From Acidimicrobiales bacterium (lineage in GTDB: Bacteria > Actinomycetota > Acidimicrobiia > Acidimicrobiales > SZUA-35): DNA of 64,000 nt. Each line of letters opens with the position of its first letter. The stretch's first letter is position 1. The notes under the pieces are model-generated. The model was given only the letters and a program-made list of their open reading frames with translations. It was not told where the DNA came from and searched no databases. Shown here piece after piece: positions 9,701 to 19,713 of this stretch. A program made the translations under genes and the position numbers. Location: NCBI GenBank assembly GCA_020629155.1, contig JAHDDW010000003.1:62001-126000 (forward strand). The letters run 5' to 3'.

Positions 9701-11269
9701 TTGCGTTATACTCATCTTGTGTCGAAAGAGAAACTACCCGTAGGAATCACAAGCTTTGAAGAACTACGCTCTGAAGGCTATATTTATATCGACAAAACGG
9801 ACCACATAGCATCACTCATTTCTTCTGGTAAGTTCTATTTTTTATCGAGACCTCGACGTTTCGGCAAATCTTTACTTGTCGACACAATGAAAGAACTTTT
9901 CGAAGGCAACAAGCCGCTGTTCAAAGATCTTTTCATTGAAGACCAATGGGACTGGGACGAAACGCACCCAGTTATTCATTTCACATTCGCAGAAGGCTCA
10001 ACAAAAAACCTAGATGATCTCCGCTCAGCGCTTGCACATTTCCTCACAAACAACGCAGAAACCTTAAAAATCGAGCTGTCAGAAGAAGCTAATCTTGTTC
10101 GCCAATTTGCCAATCTAGTGAAGGCTACAAAAACTAGTTACGGCAAAAACGTTGTCATTCTTATCGATGAATATGATAAGCCAATTTTGGACATGATTAA
10201 TAAGGCTGGGCTGGATGAGGTTCGCGATCTTCTACGAGATTTTTACTCGGTTATAAAGTCGCAAGATAGCAACGTGCGGTTTGCATTTCTGACTGGTGTC
10301 TCAAAATTTTCTAAGGTTTCGCTTTTCAGTGGGCTAAACAACATAGTTGATATTACACTTTCACCGCAGTATTCAACAATCTGTGGGTATACACAAGAAG
10401 AACTTGACACAAGTTTTAAGCCGCTGCTTGTTGACGTTGACATGGCGAAAGTGAAACGTTGGTATAACGGCTACAGCTGGTTGGGAGAACCTGTTTATAA
10501 CCCGTTTAATGTGCTTCTGTTCCTTCAGAATGGGAAACGTTTCAAACCATTTTGGTTCGAAACAGGAACGCCACGCTTTCTCATTGAGCTACTAAAATCT
10601 GGCAACTACTATGTGCCAAATTTTGAACAAATGGAAGCAAGCGATGCCCTCTTATCAAGTCTAGAAATTGATCGTATAAAACTCGAAACCCTACTTTTCC
10701 AAACTGGCTATTTAACCATCAGAAACGTTGTCGAGCACCTGCCAAAAACTTTCTACACTCTTTCGTATCCAAACATCGAAGTCAGGTCAAGCTTTAATGA
10801 AGTTATTCTCTCAGAGTATCTCCTTGAGGCCAAACCAAACCTTGCGCCAGCAGCAAGCGCTTTTCTCAATGAAAATATGGAAACAATACAAAGCGAAATA
10901 GAGAACCTATTTCAAGCCATTCCATATCAAAACTACACCCGCAACCGTCTTAGCTCATATGAAGGCTATTACGCATCAGTTCTGTATTCATTTATTGCTG
11001 CGCTTGGTTTTGAAGTAACCGCTGAAGATTCTTTTAGCCATGGCAGAATAGATCTAGCAATAACCGTAAACACTCCAGCAGGCGAAACTGTCGTTTTTGT
11101 CTGTGAATTTAAAGTTGACCCACAAGCACCTGGTGCTGCGATGCAACAGATTCTCTCAAAAAAGTACCACGAGAAATACCGTAACCGAGCTGATCGAATC
11201 CACCTTCTAGGCATAGAGTTTAGCAGCGAAAAACGCAACCTTTCACGTTTCGATCACCAACAAGTATAG
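9701..11269 (+). CDS. AAA-ATPase-like domain + PD-(D/E)XK nuclease (DUF1703-type) protein
   Basis: KLPVGITSFEELRSEGYIYIDKTDHIASLI...FLSRPRRFGKSLLVDTMKELFEGN, VVILIDEYDKPILD, GRIDLAITVNTPAGETVVFVCEFKVD. Start may be GTG at 9719. Confidence 0.88.
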   Translation: MRYTHLVSKEKLPVGITSFEELRSEGYIYIDKTDHIASLISSGKFYFLSRPRRFGKSLLVDTMKELFEGNKPLFKDLFIEDQWDWDETHPVIHFTFAEGSTKNLDDLRSALAHFLTNNAETLKIELSEEANLVRQFANLVKATKTSYGKNVVILIDEYDKPILDMINKAGLDEVRDLLRDFYSVIKSQDSNVRFAFLTGVSKFSKVSLFSGLNNIVDITLSPQYSTICGYTQEELDTSFKPLLVDVDMAKVKRWYNGYSWLGEPVYNPFNVLLFLQNGKRFKPFWFETGTPRFLIELLKSGNYYVPNFEQMEASDALLSSLEIDRIKLETLLFQTGYLTIRNVVEHLPKTFYTLSYPNIEVRSSFNEVILSEYLLEAKPNLAPAASAFLNENMETIQSEIENLFQAIPYQNYTRNRLSSYEGYYASVLYSFIAALGFEVTAEDSFSHGRIDLAITVNTPAGETVVFVCEFKVDPQAPGAAMQQILSKKYHEKYRNRADRIHLLGIEFSSEKRNLSRFDHQQV

Positions 11270-11327
11270 CTATTGCGAAACTACGAAAGCGAATTAACTA
11301 TCGGTGTTCGTAACGCTCTCGGCAACC

Positions 11328-14300
11328 CTAGCCTTTATGCAGCTCCTGTAACGAGCGGACTTGCAGGTCTTGACCTTCGTTGGCAGCGATGGCTTCGGCA
11401 GCAACTTTGGCAGCTGAGATTGTTGTCAACAGCGGAATGTCGCGTTGGCCTGCTGCGATGCGGATATAGGCACCATCGGCGATAGCACCACGTCCACGTG
11501 GAGTGTTAATAACCATCTGCACCTTGCCCGCTTCAATCAGATCGACCGCTGTTGAACCACCTGTGTTTCCAGTGAGTCGTTCAAGCACCTGCTTCACCGT
11601 GATGCCAGCTTCTTCTAACGCTTTCGCCGTGCCACCAGTCGCCACAAACTCGCAACCAAGTTTCGCTAGCTGCGAAGCAACCGCCACACCAGTTTCTTTG
11701 TCTCGATTCGCAAGTGACATAAACACTGTCGCATCCTTTGGTGTAGGCAGTGCGATGCCAGACGCTAACTGGCTTTTCACATACGCCAAACCGCTATCTA
11801 GATCGACACCCATTACCTCACCAGTTGAACGCATCTCTGGGCCAAGCAACGCATCAGTATGGGGGAAACGTTTAAACGGCAACACTGCTTCTTTCACTGC
11901 CCAGAACCCAGTCACAGGATCTTTCGGTAACAGTCCTTCTGTTTCAAGTTCGGCCAGCGTCGCACCAGCAGATACTCTTGCAGCAACTTTTGCCAGCGGC
12001 CGTGCTGTTGCTTTCGCCACAAACGGCACAGTGCGAGAAGCACGAGGGTTCGCTTCGATCACATAGACTTTCTCGTCCAACACCGCATATTGCACGTTGA
12101 TAAGACCCACAACATCAAGTGCCTGCGCTATCGACGCGCTATATTCACAGAGCTCTTTAATCGTTGTATCAGACAAAGTACGTGGCGGCAACACACATGC
12201 GGAATCGCCTGAATGCACACCGACTTCTTCGACGTGTTCCATCACACCGCCGATTATATGGGCACCGCTTTTATCACGAATAGCGTCTACATCTACCTCG
12301 ATCGCGCCTTCTAAGAAGCGGTCGATTAGCACAGGACGCTCGGCAGACAAACCGCCTTCACGCCCAAGCGAGCCTTCTGTTTCAAGCGAGGTGAACGCCG
12401 CCAACAAATCATCATCGCTATAGACGATTTCCATCGCACGACCGCCAAGCACATAACTTGGACGCATCAACGCAGGATAATCAAACCCTTTGACCACCTC
12501 TAGCGCCTGTTCACGAGTGACCGCGGTGCCACCTTCTGGCTGCGGCAAACCAATTTTTTCACACAACGCAGACCAACGATCGCGATCTTCGGCGCAGTCA
12601 ATAGCATCAGGCGATGTTCCCAAAATAAGCTCTTTCGGCAGACGATCAGCTAGTTTTAACGGCGTTTGCCCGCCAAGAGAAACAATCACGCCGATAGGGT
12701 TTTCGGCTTCGATCACGTTCATCACATCTTCATAGGTGACAGGTTCAAAATAAAGCCGATCAGAGGTGTCATAATCTGTCGAGACGGTCTCTGGGTTACA
12801 GTTCAACATGATTGTCTCGTAGCCAGCGTCACGCAACGCAAACGACGCATGCACACAGCAATAGTCAAACTCAATGCCCTGGCCGATGCGGTTAGGGCCA
12901 GAACCTAGAATAAGCACTGATGGTTTCTGCGATGGCGAAACTTCGTCTTCGTCTTCATAGGTTGAATAATAATAGGGCGTGTCTGCTTCGAACTCAGCAG
13001 CGCACGTGTCAACCGTTTTATAGGTCACACGCACACCAGCGGCAAGCCTCGCAGATCGCACACTCGCTTCATCAACACCGTGGGCTTCAGTGCTTAACAG
13101 ATAGGCGAGCTGTTCATCGCTGAACCCAAACTGTTTCGCGCGTTTCCACTGCTGCTTTGAGATAGCTGAAACTTCAATACCGTTAGCACCTAACGCTTCG
13201 AGTGCTTGACGCTCTTCAACAATTTGCAGAATATGGTCTATAAACCATGGGTCAACCTTTGTGAGTTCAAAAACTTCTTCCGCTGTGAAACCTCGACGTA
13301 ATGCTGCTTCCAGCTGGAAGATACGGTCGGGTGTTGCGATAGCGACCGCTGTTTTCAGCTCGTCGTCGCTCAACAAATCGAATCGCTTCTCGGCAGCCGA
13401 GCCATTCAAACCAGCTTGCCCTAACTCTAGCGAACGACACGCTTTTTGCAGCGATTCGGTAAACGTGCGGCCAATCGCCATCACTTCACCAACAGATTGC
13501 ATCGCAGTGCCTAACACTGCTGGCGTGCCAGGCAGTTTTTCAAACGCCCAACGAGGAATCTTTGTGACCACATAGTCAATAGCAGGTTCAAACGAAGCAG
13601 GCGTTTTTTTCGTTATATCGTTAGGAATTTCAGGCAGCGTATAGCCAACCGCTAGCTTCGCAGCGATTTTCGCGATAGGAAACCCAGTCGCTTTTGACGC
13701 AAGCGCAGACGAACGACTCACCCGAGGGTTCATCTCGATAACTACAACACGACCATCTTTTGGATTAACCGCAAACTGCACATTCGAGCCGCCTGTTTCA
13801 ACGCCGACACGGCGCAGACACGCAAACGCAGCGTCACGCATTGTCTGATATTCAACATCGGTCAGCGTTTGCGCAGGCGCCACCGTAATCGAATCACCAG
13901 TGTGGACACCCATCGGGTCAAGGTTTTCGATGGAACAGATAATCACCTGGTTATCTGCGTGGTCACGCATCACCTCAAGCTCATACTCTTTCCACCCGAC
14001 GATCGATTCTTCAACTAGAATTTCATTAATCGGGCTGGCTTCAAGCCCGTTGCTGGCAACCTGCTCAAACTCTTCCATCGTTTCAGCGATGCCAGTGCCT
14101 TTGCCGCCCAAAATATAGGCAGGACGGATGATGATAGGCAGGCCGAGATCTTGAATAATTTCACGGGCCTCTTCCATCGAATGAGCGACACCGCTTTTCG
14201 GAACAGACAAACCAATTTCGATCATCGCTTCTTTAAACTTCGAACGGTCTTCGGCGGTGGAGATAGCGTCAGCGTCGGCGCCAATAAGCTCAACATCATG

Positions 14301-14630
14301 TTCGGCCAACACGCCAGCTTCAGAAAGTTCCATCGCCAAGTTCAACGCTGTTTGGCCCCCTAACGTTGGCAGCAACGCATCAGGTTTTTCCTTCGCAATA
14401 ATTTTTGTGAGAATGTCAATGTTTAACGGCTCAACATAGGTAGCGTGCGCAAAATCTGGGTCGGTCATGATTGTTGCTGGGTTCGAGTTGGCTAAGACAA
14501 CACGGTAGCCTTCCTCTTTCAGCACCCGACACGCTTGTGTGCCCGAATAATCAAACTCGCAGGCCTGCCCGATGATAATCGGGCCTGAACCTATAACTAA
14601 GATAGTTTTAATATCAGTTCTTTTTCCCAT
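11328..14630 (-). CDS. carB: Carbamoyl-phosphate synthase large subunit
   Basis: [23 protein letters not shown]-type start, two ATP-grasp halves, C-terminal MGS domain ([30 protein letters not shown]). Confidence 0.98.
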   Translation of the reverse strand: MGKRTDIKTILVIGSGPIIIGQACEFDYSGTQACRVLKEEGYRVVLANSNPATIMTDPDFAHATYVEPLNIDILTKIIAKEKPDALLPTLGGQTALNLAMELSEAGVLAEHDVELIGADADAISTAEDRSKFKEAMIEIGLSVPKSGVAHSMEEAREIIQDLGLPIIIRPAYILGGKGTGIAETMEEFEQVASNGLEASPINEILVEESIVGWKEYELEVMRDHADNQVIICSIENLDPMGVHTGDSITVAPAQTLTDVEYQTMRDAAFACLRRVGVETGGSNVQFAVNPKDGRVVVIEMNPRVSRSSALASKATGFPIAKIAAKLAVGYTLPEIPNDITKKTPASFEPAIDYVVTKIPRWAFEKLPGTPAVLGTAMQSVGEVMAIGRTFTESLQKACRSLELGQAGLNGSAAEKRFDLLSDDELKTAVAIATPDRIFQLEAALRRGFTAEEVFELTKVDPWFIDHILQIVEERQALEALGANGIEVSAISKQQWKRAKQFGFSDEQLAYLLSTEAHGVDEASVRSARLAAGVRVTYKTVDTCAAEFEADTPYYYSTYEDEDEVSPSQKPSVLILGSGPNRIGQGIEFDYCCVHASFALRDAGYETIMLNCNPETVSTDYDTSDRLYFEPVTYEDVMNVIEAENPIGVIVSLGGQTPLKLADRLPKELILGTSPDAIDCAEDRDRWSALCEKIGLPQPEGGTAVTREQALEVVKGFDYPALMRPSYVLGGRAMEIVYSDDDLLAAFTSLETEGSLGREGGLSAERPVLIDRFLEGAIEVDVDAIRDKSGAHIIGGVMEHVEEVGVHSGDSACVLPPRTLSDTTIKELCEYSASIAQALDVVGLINVQYAVLDEKVYVIEANPRASRTVPFVAKATARPLAKVAARVSAGATLAELETEGLLPKDPVTGFWAVKEAVLPFKRFPHTDALLGPEMRSTGEVMGVDLDSGLAYVKSQLASGIALPTPKDATVFMSLANRDKETGVAVASQLAKLGCEFVATGGTAKALEEAGITVKQVLERLTGNTGGSTAVDLIEAGKVQMVINTPRGRGAIADGAYIRIAAGQRDIPLLTTISAAKVAAEAIAANEGQDLQVRSLQELHKG

Positions 14631-15745
14631 TATTTCGACTCCATCATTGTGTTAAATTCTTCAAATAAATAAGCACTATCGTGCGGGCCTGGACTGGCTT
14701 CAGGGTGATGTTGCACACTGAACGCCGAGCCGTCTTTCAAACGGATTCCTTGACAGACATTGTCGTTTAAGTTGATATGTGACACGTCAGCAACTTCTTG
14801 CACTGACGCTGGGTCTAACGCGAAGTTGTGGTTCTGGCTGGTGATTTCAACCTTGTTTGTGAACTGATTTTGCACAGGATGGTTCGCACCGTGATGACCA
14901 AATGAAAGTTTCGTGATGTCACCGCCGATAGCGAGTGACAAGATTTGATGCCCAAGACAGATACCAAACATAGGGACCTTGCCAAGTAGTGCCTTGACTG
15001 TCTCAACTCCATAGGTCACAATGCGAGGATCGCCAGGACCGTTAGACAAGAACACACCATCAGGAGACATCGCTAGAATTTCATCCGCCGTTGTTGACGC
15101 TGGCACGACCGTGACGGTCGCGAAACGAGCGAGCTGATCGAGAATTGACGATTTCACACCAAAGTCGAGCGCAACCACGTTCTTTTCGCCGCTACCAACG
15201 GTGTACGTTTCTTTTGTTGTGACTTGCGCAACGAGGTCAACGCCATCAGTGCCTTTTTCGTCAACAGCAGCTTGTTTCAACTGGTCTGTCGTAAACGCAC
15301 CTTCGCCAGATGTTGGACCAAACGCTGCACCCATAGCGCCAGCGCTTCGCAAAATGCGTGTCAATCGGCGAGTATCAACGCCTGCGATCGCGCCAAGAGT
15401 ATGCGCCTCTAGGAACGCTTCAAGCGACTGTTCGCTACGCCAGTTTGAGCTTCGTCTTGCCAACTCGCGCACAATAACACCACGCACATGGGTAGTCTGC
15501 GCTTCGTTATCGCCGGCGTTCGTGCCATAGTTGCCAATATGTGGGTAGGTGAACGTGACGATCTGCCCTGCATAGGATGGATCGCTCAGCACTTCTTGAT
15601 AACCAGTTAGCGCCGTGTTAAAAACAATCTCACCACTATGAGGCGAACCATTCGGCACCGATCCAACGTATTCACCTTCAAAAAGTGAACCGTCAGCTAG
15701 CACCAGCGCTCCTGAAACAATGCTCTTTACTTTGTTGGTAGTCAC
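14630..15745 (-). CDS. carA: Carbamoyl-phosphate synthase small subunit
   Basis: [37 protein letters not shown]; GATase motif [14 protein letters not shown]; adjacent to carB. Confidence 0.98.
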   Translation of the reverse strand: MTTNKVKSIVSGALVLADGSLFEGEYVGSVPNGSPHSGEIVFNTALTGYQEVLSDPSYAGQIVTFTYPHIGNYGTNAGDNEAQTTHVRGVIVRELARRSSNWRSEQSLEAFLEAHTLGAIAGVDTRRLTRILRSAGAMGAAFGPTSGEGAFTTDQLKQAAVDEKGTDGVDLVAQVTTKETYTVGSGEKNVVALDFGVKSSILDQLARFATVTVVPASTTADEILAMSPDGVFLSNGPGDPRIVTYGVETVKALLGKVPMFGICLGHQILSLAIGGDITKLSFGHHGANHPVQNQFTNKVEITSQNHNFALDPASVQEVADVSHINLNDNVCQGIRLKDGSAFSVQHHPEASPGPHDSAYLFEEFNTMMESK

Positions 15746-16308
15746 TTCGACATCTCCCCTATTTCTACGCCATCGAGCGTCGCTTCGATAGCTTCGCTCC
15801 GTTTTGTTGGCACGTTCTTTCCAATAAAATCTGCTCGGATCGGCAGCTCTCGATGACCACGGTCAATCATTGACGCGAGCTGAATCGCTTTCGGACGACC
15901 TAGATCCATCAGCGCATCCATCGCGCTGCGCACTGTGCGGCCAGTAAACAGCACATCGTCGACAAGCACCGCTACTTTGTGCGTCACATCAAAATCTATT
16001 TCCGTCGGCGCTTCGCTCGACACAGGCCGCAAACGGCTATCGTCGCGATAATTAGCAACATCAAGTTTGCCGACAGGCACTATTGTTTGTTCGATATGGG
16101 CAAGGTCTGATGCGATTGCCTCGGCGAAAGGAACGCCACCAGTTTGCAAGCCGACAAGAATTACATCGTCCAAACCTTCGTTGCGCTCTATAATTTCATG
16201 CGCCATGCGCCGCACCGCTCGGGCGACACCTTGAGCGTCTAAAATCTCTGCTCGGGCAACAAAAAAGCCCCCATATGGGGGCTTGCTACCGCGTTCTCGT
16301 TTAGCCAT
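15742..16308 (-). CDS. pyrR: Bifunctional pyr operon regulator / uracil phosphoribosyltransferase PyrR
   Basis: [92 protein letters not shown] at 16308 preceded by AAGGAG. Confidence 0.96.
   Translation of the reverse strand: MAKRERGSKPPYGGFFVARAEILDAQGVARAVRRMAHEIIERNEGLDDVILVGLQTGGVPFAEAIASDLAHIEQTIVPVGKLDVANYRDDSRLRPVSSEAPTEIDFDVTHKVAVLVDDVLFTGRTVRSAMDALMDLGRPKAIQLASMIDRGHRELPIRADFIGKNVPTKRSEAIEATLDGVEIGEMSK
16265..16284 (-). terminator. Rho-independent-terminator-like hairpin within the first codons of pyrR
   Basis: Minus strand AAGCCCCC-ATAT-GGGGGCTT followed by a T run (TTTTTTG). Confidence 0.8.
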
Positions 16309-16320
16309 CTCTGCTCCTTG

Positions 16321-16351
16321 CCGTGCAAACCTCACAGGATCTGCTTCACGG
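16321..16351 (-). promoter_or_regulatory. PyrR-binding RNA element
   Basis: Minus strand CCGTGAAGCAGATCCTGTGAGGTTTGCACGG: CCGTG/CACGG lower stem, CAGA/TTTG upper stem, loop TCCTGTGAGG resembling the conserved PyrR loop UCCNGNGAGG; directly before the pyrR SD. Confidence 0.8.
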
Positions 16352-16478
16352 ACTGCACATCATGGTAGCGACAACAATCGCAGAGTCAAACTTTTAACTA
16401 ATTTTACGCCAATCTATTTTGCGAAGAAGCGTCATCTATCCATAGGATGAGGCAGAAGAAGATTACAAGGCAGGAACG

Positions 16479-16862
16479 ATGTCTGGCTATAATATACGAG
16501 CTGAAGAAATTCAAGCGCTCAATAACACTCACTGGAAAGTATGGAGGCTACTCGAAGCAACACTGGAAGACATGCTGGGTTCTCTACAAGAACCACACGA
16601 TGCTGTCATTCGCGCAGCTTCTGAAGCACAGCAGAATCCAAATAATAAAGACAAACACTTTGAATTTAGAAATGCCTTGACAACATTTTACAAAGGTCTA
16701 TCTCGCGAAGAACTAGAGACTCTCAGAGACAAACTCAACGATAAACAACGACCCGTTTTAGACGAAGTTTTCAGCGCCAAGATAGGTTGGCGTAATTTGG
16801 TTGATTCTCAGCCAAAGCAGCAGGCTAGTGACAAACCCTGCTTGCACTCTTTGAAGGCTTGA
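16479..16862 (+). CDS. Hypothetical protein
   Basis: 127-aa ORF, MSGYNIRAEEIQALNNTHWKVWRLLEATLEDML..., predicted mostly helical; no recognised family. Confidence 0.5.
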   Translation: MSGYNIRAEEIQALNNTHWKVWRLLEATLEDMLGSLQEPHDAVIRAASEAQQNPNNKDKHFEFRNALTTFYKGLSREELETLRDKLNDKQRPVLDEVFSAKIGWRNLVDSQPKQQASDKPCLHSLKA

Positions 16863-16912
16863 AAGTACCTCACAGCAACTAGGCTATCACTCTGCGGCTG
16901 TGTTGTAGCTTG

Positions 16913-17119
16913 TCAAAAATCACTCACCGATAACTCGTAGTCGCTATTGCTCCAGAGAACCACGTCAGCTATTCTTTTTGTGGGTTCAACAAACTTTGGG
17001 AAATCGATAAGGTTGCTTTGCAGAAACACTTCGAGCACTCTTCTAGGGTCACATCCACGTTCTTCAACATCTCGTTCTACTCTGGTATACAGTTGTGTTT
17101 TCAAGTCAGAACCATACAA
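16913..17119 (-). pseudogene. Uridine-kinase-like C-terminal remnant
   Basis: RVERDVEERGCDPRRVLEVFLQSNLIDFPKFVEPTKRIADVVL resembles the Udk C-terminal block (RDV-ERG...VL-QYL....FIEPTKRYADIII); the P-loop half is absent. Confidence 0.5.
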
Positions 17120-17239
17120 GCCATTCGGATGATCTTTCCAAGGAATCTTACCAAGGTAGCTTGATTAGAATGAGTTTTTCTTACTTTAAGGATACTCAAT
17201 AACAGCTTCTGGAATTATCGGGCAGATATGCTCTTCGAC

Positions 17240-17975
17240 ATGACAAATGCCACGAGAACGACCAAGCGAATGGCTTTAATCACAGGCGGAACAAGAGTAT
17301 CGGGGCGGCATGTGCCGCACGTTTACAAGCCGATGGTTTGTCATGCTATATCACAGGGACAGCGCATAAACGCCCAGACCATATAGACCTGGCATGTGGG
17401 TATCTTCAAGCTGATTTACGAAATGAACAAGACACACAGAATCTTGCCTCTTGGATCCGAGAGAACAAGCCTGACATACTCATTAACAACGCTGGAATTA
17501 ATATCAAAGGGGCAACGGTTCCATTTAGCCTCAACGATTACGATGCAGTACACGCCGTAAATTTGAAAGCCCCTTTGTGCTAATACAAAGTGCTATCGAA
17601 GCTATGCAACAGCGTCACTGGGGACGAATCGTAAATATTACGTCATTATGGGGTGTCACAGGCAATACACAGAATGCAGCCTATTGCTCAACAAAGTTCG
17701 GGTTAGACGGACTTACAGCATCTATTGCTGCAGAGGTTGCTGGCACTGGCATTCTTATCAATTCGATAGCTCCAGGCTACATTCACACAGCAAGCTACGA
17801 TGACTATTTTTCAGAAGCTGAACTTGCCGAGATCAGCAAGAAAATTCCGATGGGTCGTCTCGGAAAGCCAGAAGAAATAGCAGCACTTCTTTCGTGGCTT
17901 GTCAGCGAAGAAAACAGTTATATGACTGGCCAAAACATTCTGGTTGACGGTGGCCTCACCAGAACAGCTTGCTAG
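17240..17975 (+). pseudogene. Short-chain dehydrogenase/reductase (FabG-like), two frameshifts
   Basis: MALITGGTR|(G)IGAACAARLQADGLSCYITGT needs +1 nt near 17297; ...INNAGIN...AVNLKAP(F)|VLIQSAIEAMQQ...ITSLWGVTG...YCSTKFGLDGLT...INSIAPGYI...GQNILVDGG needs +1 nt near 17574-17577. Confidence 0.8.
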
Positions 17976-18016
17976 CGTTTAACGGACTACCTGTGCCTGC
18001 CTGCTAGGATGTTGCT

Positions 18017-19588
18017 ATGAAGAAACTTGGTGTAGGCATAACTTCTTTTAGAGAACTTATAGAGCAGAACTATGTCTATGTCGATAAAACATCTTTTATC
18101 GACCGTGTAACTTCTGAAGGCAAATATTACTTTCTATCCAGGCCAAGACGTTTTGGGAAATCACTCTTGGTAGATACCATCAAAGAACTGTTTGAAGGAT
18201 CGCAAGACCTTTTCCAAAGATGCCACATTTATGACCACTGGGACTGGAACACTCGCTACCCAGTGATTCATATCAACTTCGCCAAGGGCGGCATACGCAG
18301 CACAGAAGACCTTGCCACTCATATCACCCACATGCTTGATCAAAACGCTCGAACTCTTGGCGTTGAACGTAGCGAATCACCCAGTCTAGGAATTGTTTTT
18401 GCTGAACTAATTCGGATGGCCAAAGAAAAACACGGCCAAAACGTAGTTGTGCTCGTCGATGAATATGACAAACCCTTGCTTGATAACGTCACCAACCATA
18501 CGGTTGCACAAGAAATTCGAGATCAGCTTCGTGATTTCTATTCAGTGCTTAAAGAGCAAGAAAAAAACTTGCGGTTTGCTTTCCTGACAGGCATTTCACA
18601 ATTTTCCAAGGTTTCTCTTTTTAGCGGACTGAATAATCTAGAAGACATCTCACTAGATCCTAACTTTGGGGCAATCTGCGGTTATACCCAACAAGAACTT
18701 GAAACCCATTTTACTGACAGGCTTGCACCTGTCAATAGAGAAGAATTTAAATCTTGGTATAACGGCTATAGCTGGCTTGGAGACAGCGTCTACAACCCAT
18801 ATGGGACGCTCCTTTTCTTCAAAAAGAATTTGCTTTATAGGTCATATTGGTTCGAGACAAGCACACCGCAGTTTCTTATCCAGTTGCTTCAAAAAAAATA
18901 TTACCACACGCCAGATTTTTCTGATCTTAGCGTTGGATACGACCAACTTGTGCGGTTCGATATAGAAAATCTCGATCTGACAACGCTACTTTTCCAAGCA
19001 GGCTACCTGACAATCAAACAAGTCGACATTTCTTTCAACCAAGAAACATTCCATCTCGGGTTCCCTAACCAGGAAGTCCGCAGCAATTTTAGCAAACTCA
19101 TTTTCAAAGACTATTTAACAAAACAGGTTTCTCCTAATTCGGCTTCACTTCTTACAGCATTGCAACAAGGAGATATTGCAGCATTAGAACAGCAAATTCG
19201 TTCTCTTTTCGCTAGTATCGCCCACGATAACTATCGCAATAATACCATTGCGCACTATGAAGGCTACTATGCAGCTGTTCTGCATGCCTATTTCATGCTG
19301 CTACCGATACAGGCTATCACCGAAGATGCAACGAATAAAGGCAAGATAGATGTGGCACTTCAGCTCACAAATGAAGACGGTCAGCACCTTGTCTATATAA
19401 TCGAGTTTAAGGTCGTTAAGAAAACAACCGAACACCCCTCAAATACCGCTTTACAACAGATCGAAGAAAAAGGGTATGCAGAAAAATATCACGCAAACGC
19501 CGACATAGTTACCCTTATTGGCATTGAATTTTGTGCAGAGCAGCGAAATGTCTGCCACTTTGCTCATAGAACGTATACTTCAAAATAA
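18017..19588 (+). CDS. AAA-ATPase-like domain + PD-(D/E)XK nuclease (DUF1703-type) protein
   Basis: KLGVGITSFRELIEQNYVYVDKTSFIDRV...FLSRPRRFGKSLLVDTIKELFEGS, VVVLVDEYDKPLLD, GKIDVALQLTNEDGQHLVYIIEFKVV; full length. Confidence 0.9.
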   Translation: MKKLGVGITSFRELIEQNYVYVDKTSFIDRVTSEGKYYFLSRPRRFGKSLLVDTIKELFEGSQDLFQRCHIYDHWDWNTRYPVIHINFAKGGIRSTEDLATHITHMLDQNARTLGVERSESPSLGIVFAELIRMAKEKHGQNVVVLVDEYDKPLLDNVTNHTVAQEIRDQLRDFYSVLKEQEKNLRFAFLTGISQFSKVSLFSGLNNLEDISLDPNFGAICGYTQQELETHFTDRLAPVNREEFKSWYNGYSWLGDSVYNPYGTLLFFKKNLLYRSYWFETSTPQFLIQLLQKKYYHTPDFSDLSVGYDQLVRFDIENLDLTTLLFQAGYLTIKQVDISFNQETFHLGFPNQEVRSNFSKLIFKDYLTKQVSPNSASLLTALQQGDIAALEQQIRSLFASIAHDNYRNNTIAHYEGYYAAVLHAYFMLLPIQAITEDATNKGKIDVALQLTNEDGQHLVYIIEFKVVKKTTEHPSNTALQQIEEKGYAEKYHANADIVTLIGIEFCAEQRNVCHFAHRTYTSK

Positions 19589-19713
19589 GTGGTATTTCCT
19601 GTAGCCACCTGTTACTTCTTAAGGCAATGTCTCTTTATTCGTTTCCTACCGAATCGCTTTTAGAAAAGAACCGCCCAAAACTGTGTGAACACTGCCGAGC
19701 CGAGCGGAAAACC

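Noticed and set aside
11270-11485. Plus-strand 70-aa ORF after the nuclease gene
   Set aside because: Overlaps the 3' end of carB on the opposite strand; the gcgaaagcgaattaa string also seen near 26045 is too short and isolated to call a repeat.
12097-14439. Numerous plus-strand ORFs across carB
   Set aside because: All antisense to the intact carB ORF with low-complexity Ser/Thr/Arg compositions; typical shadow ORFs.
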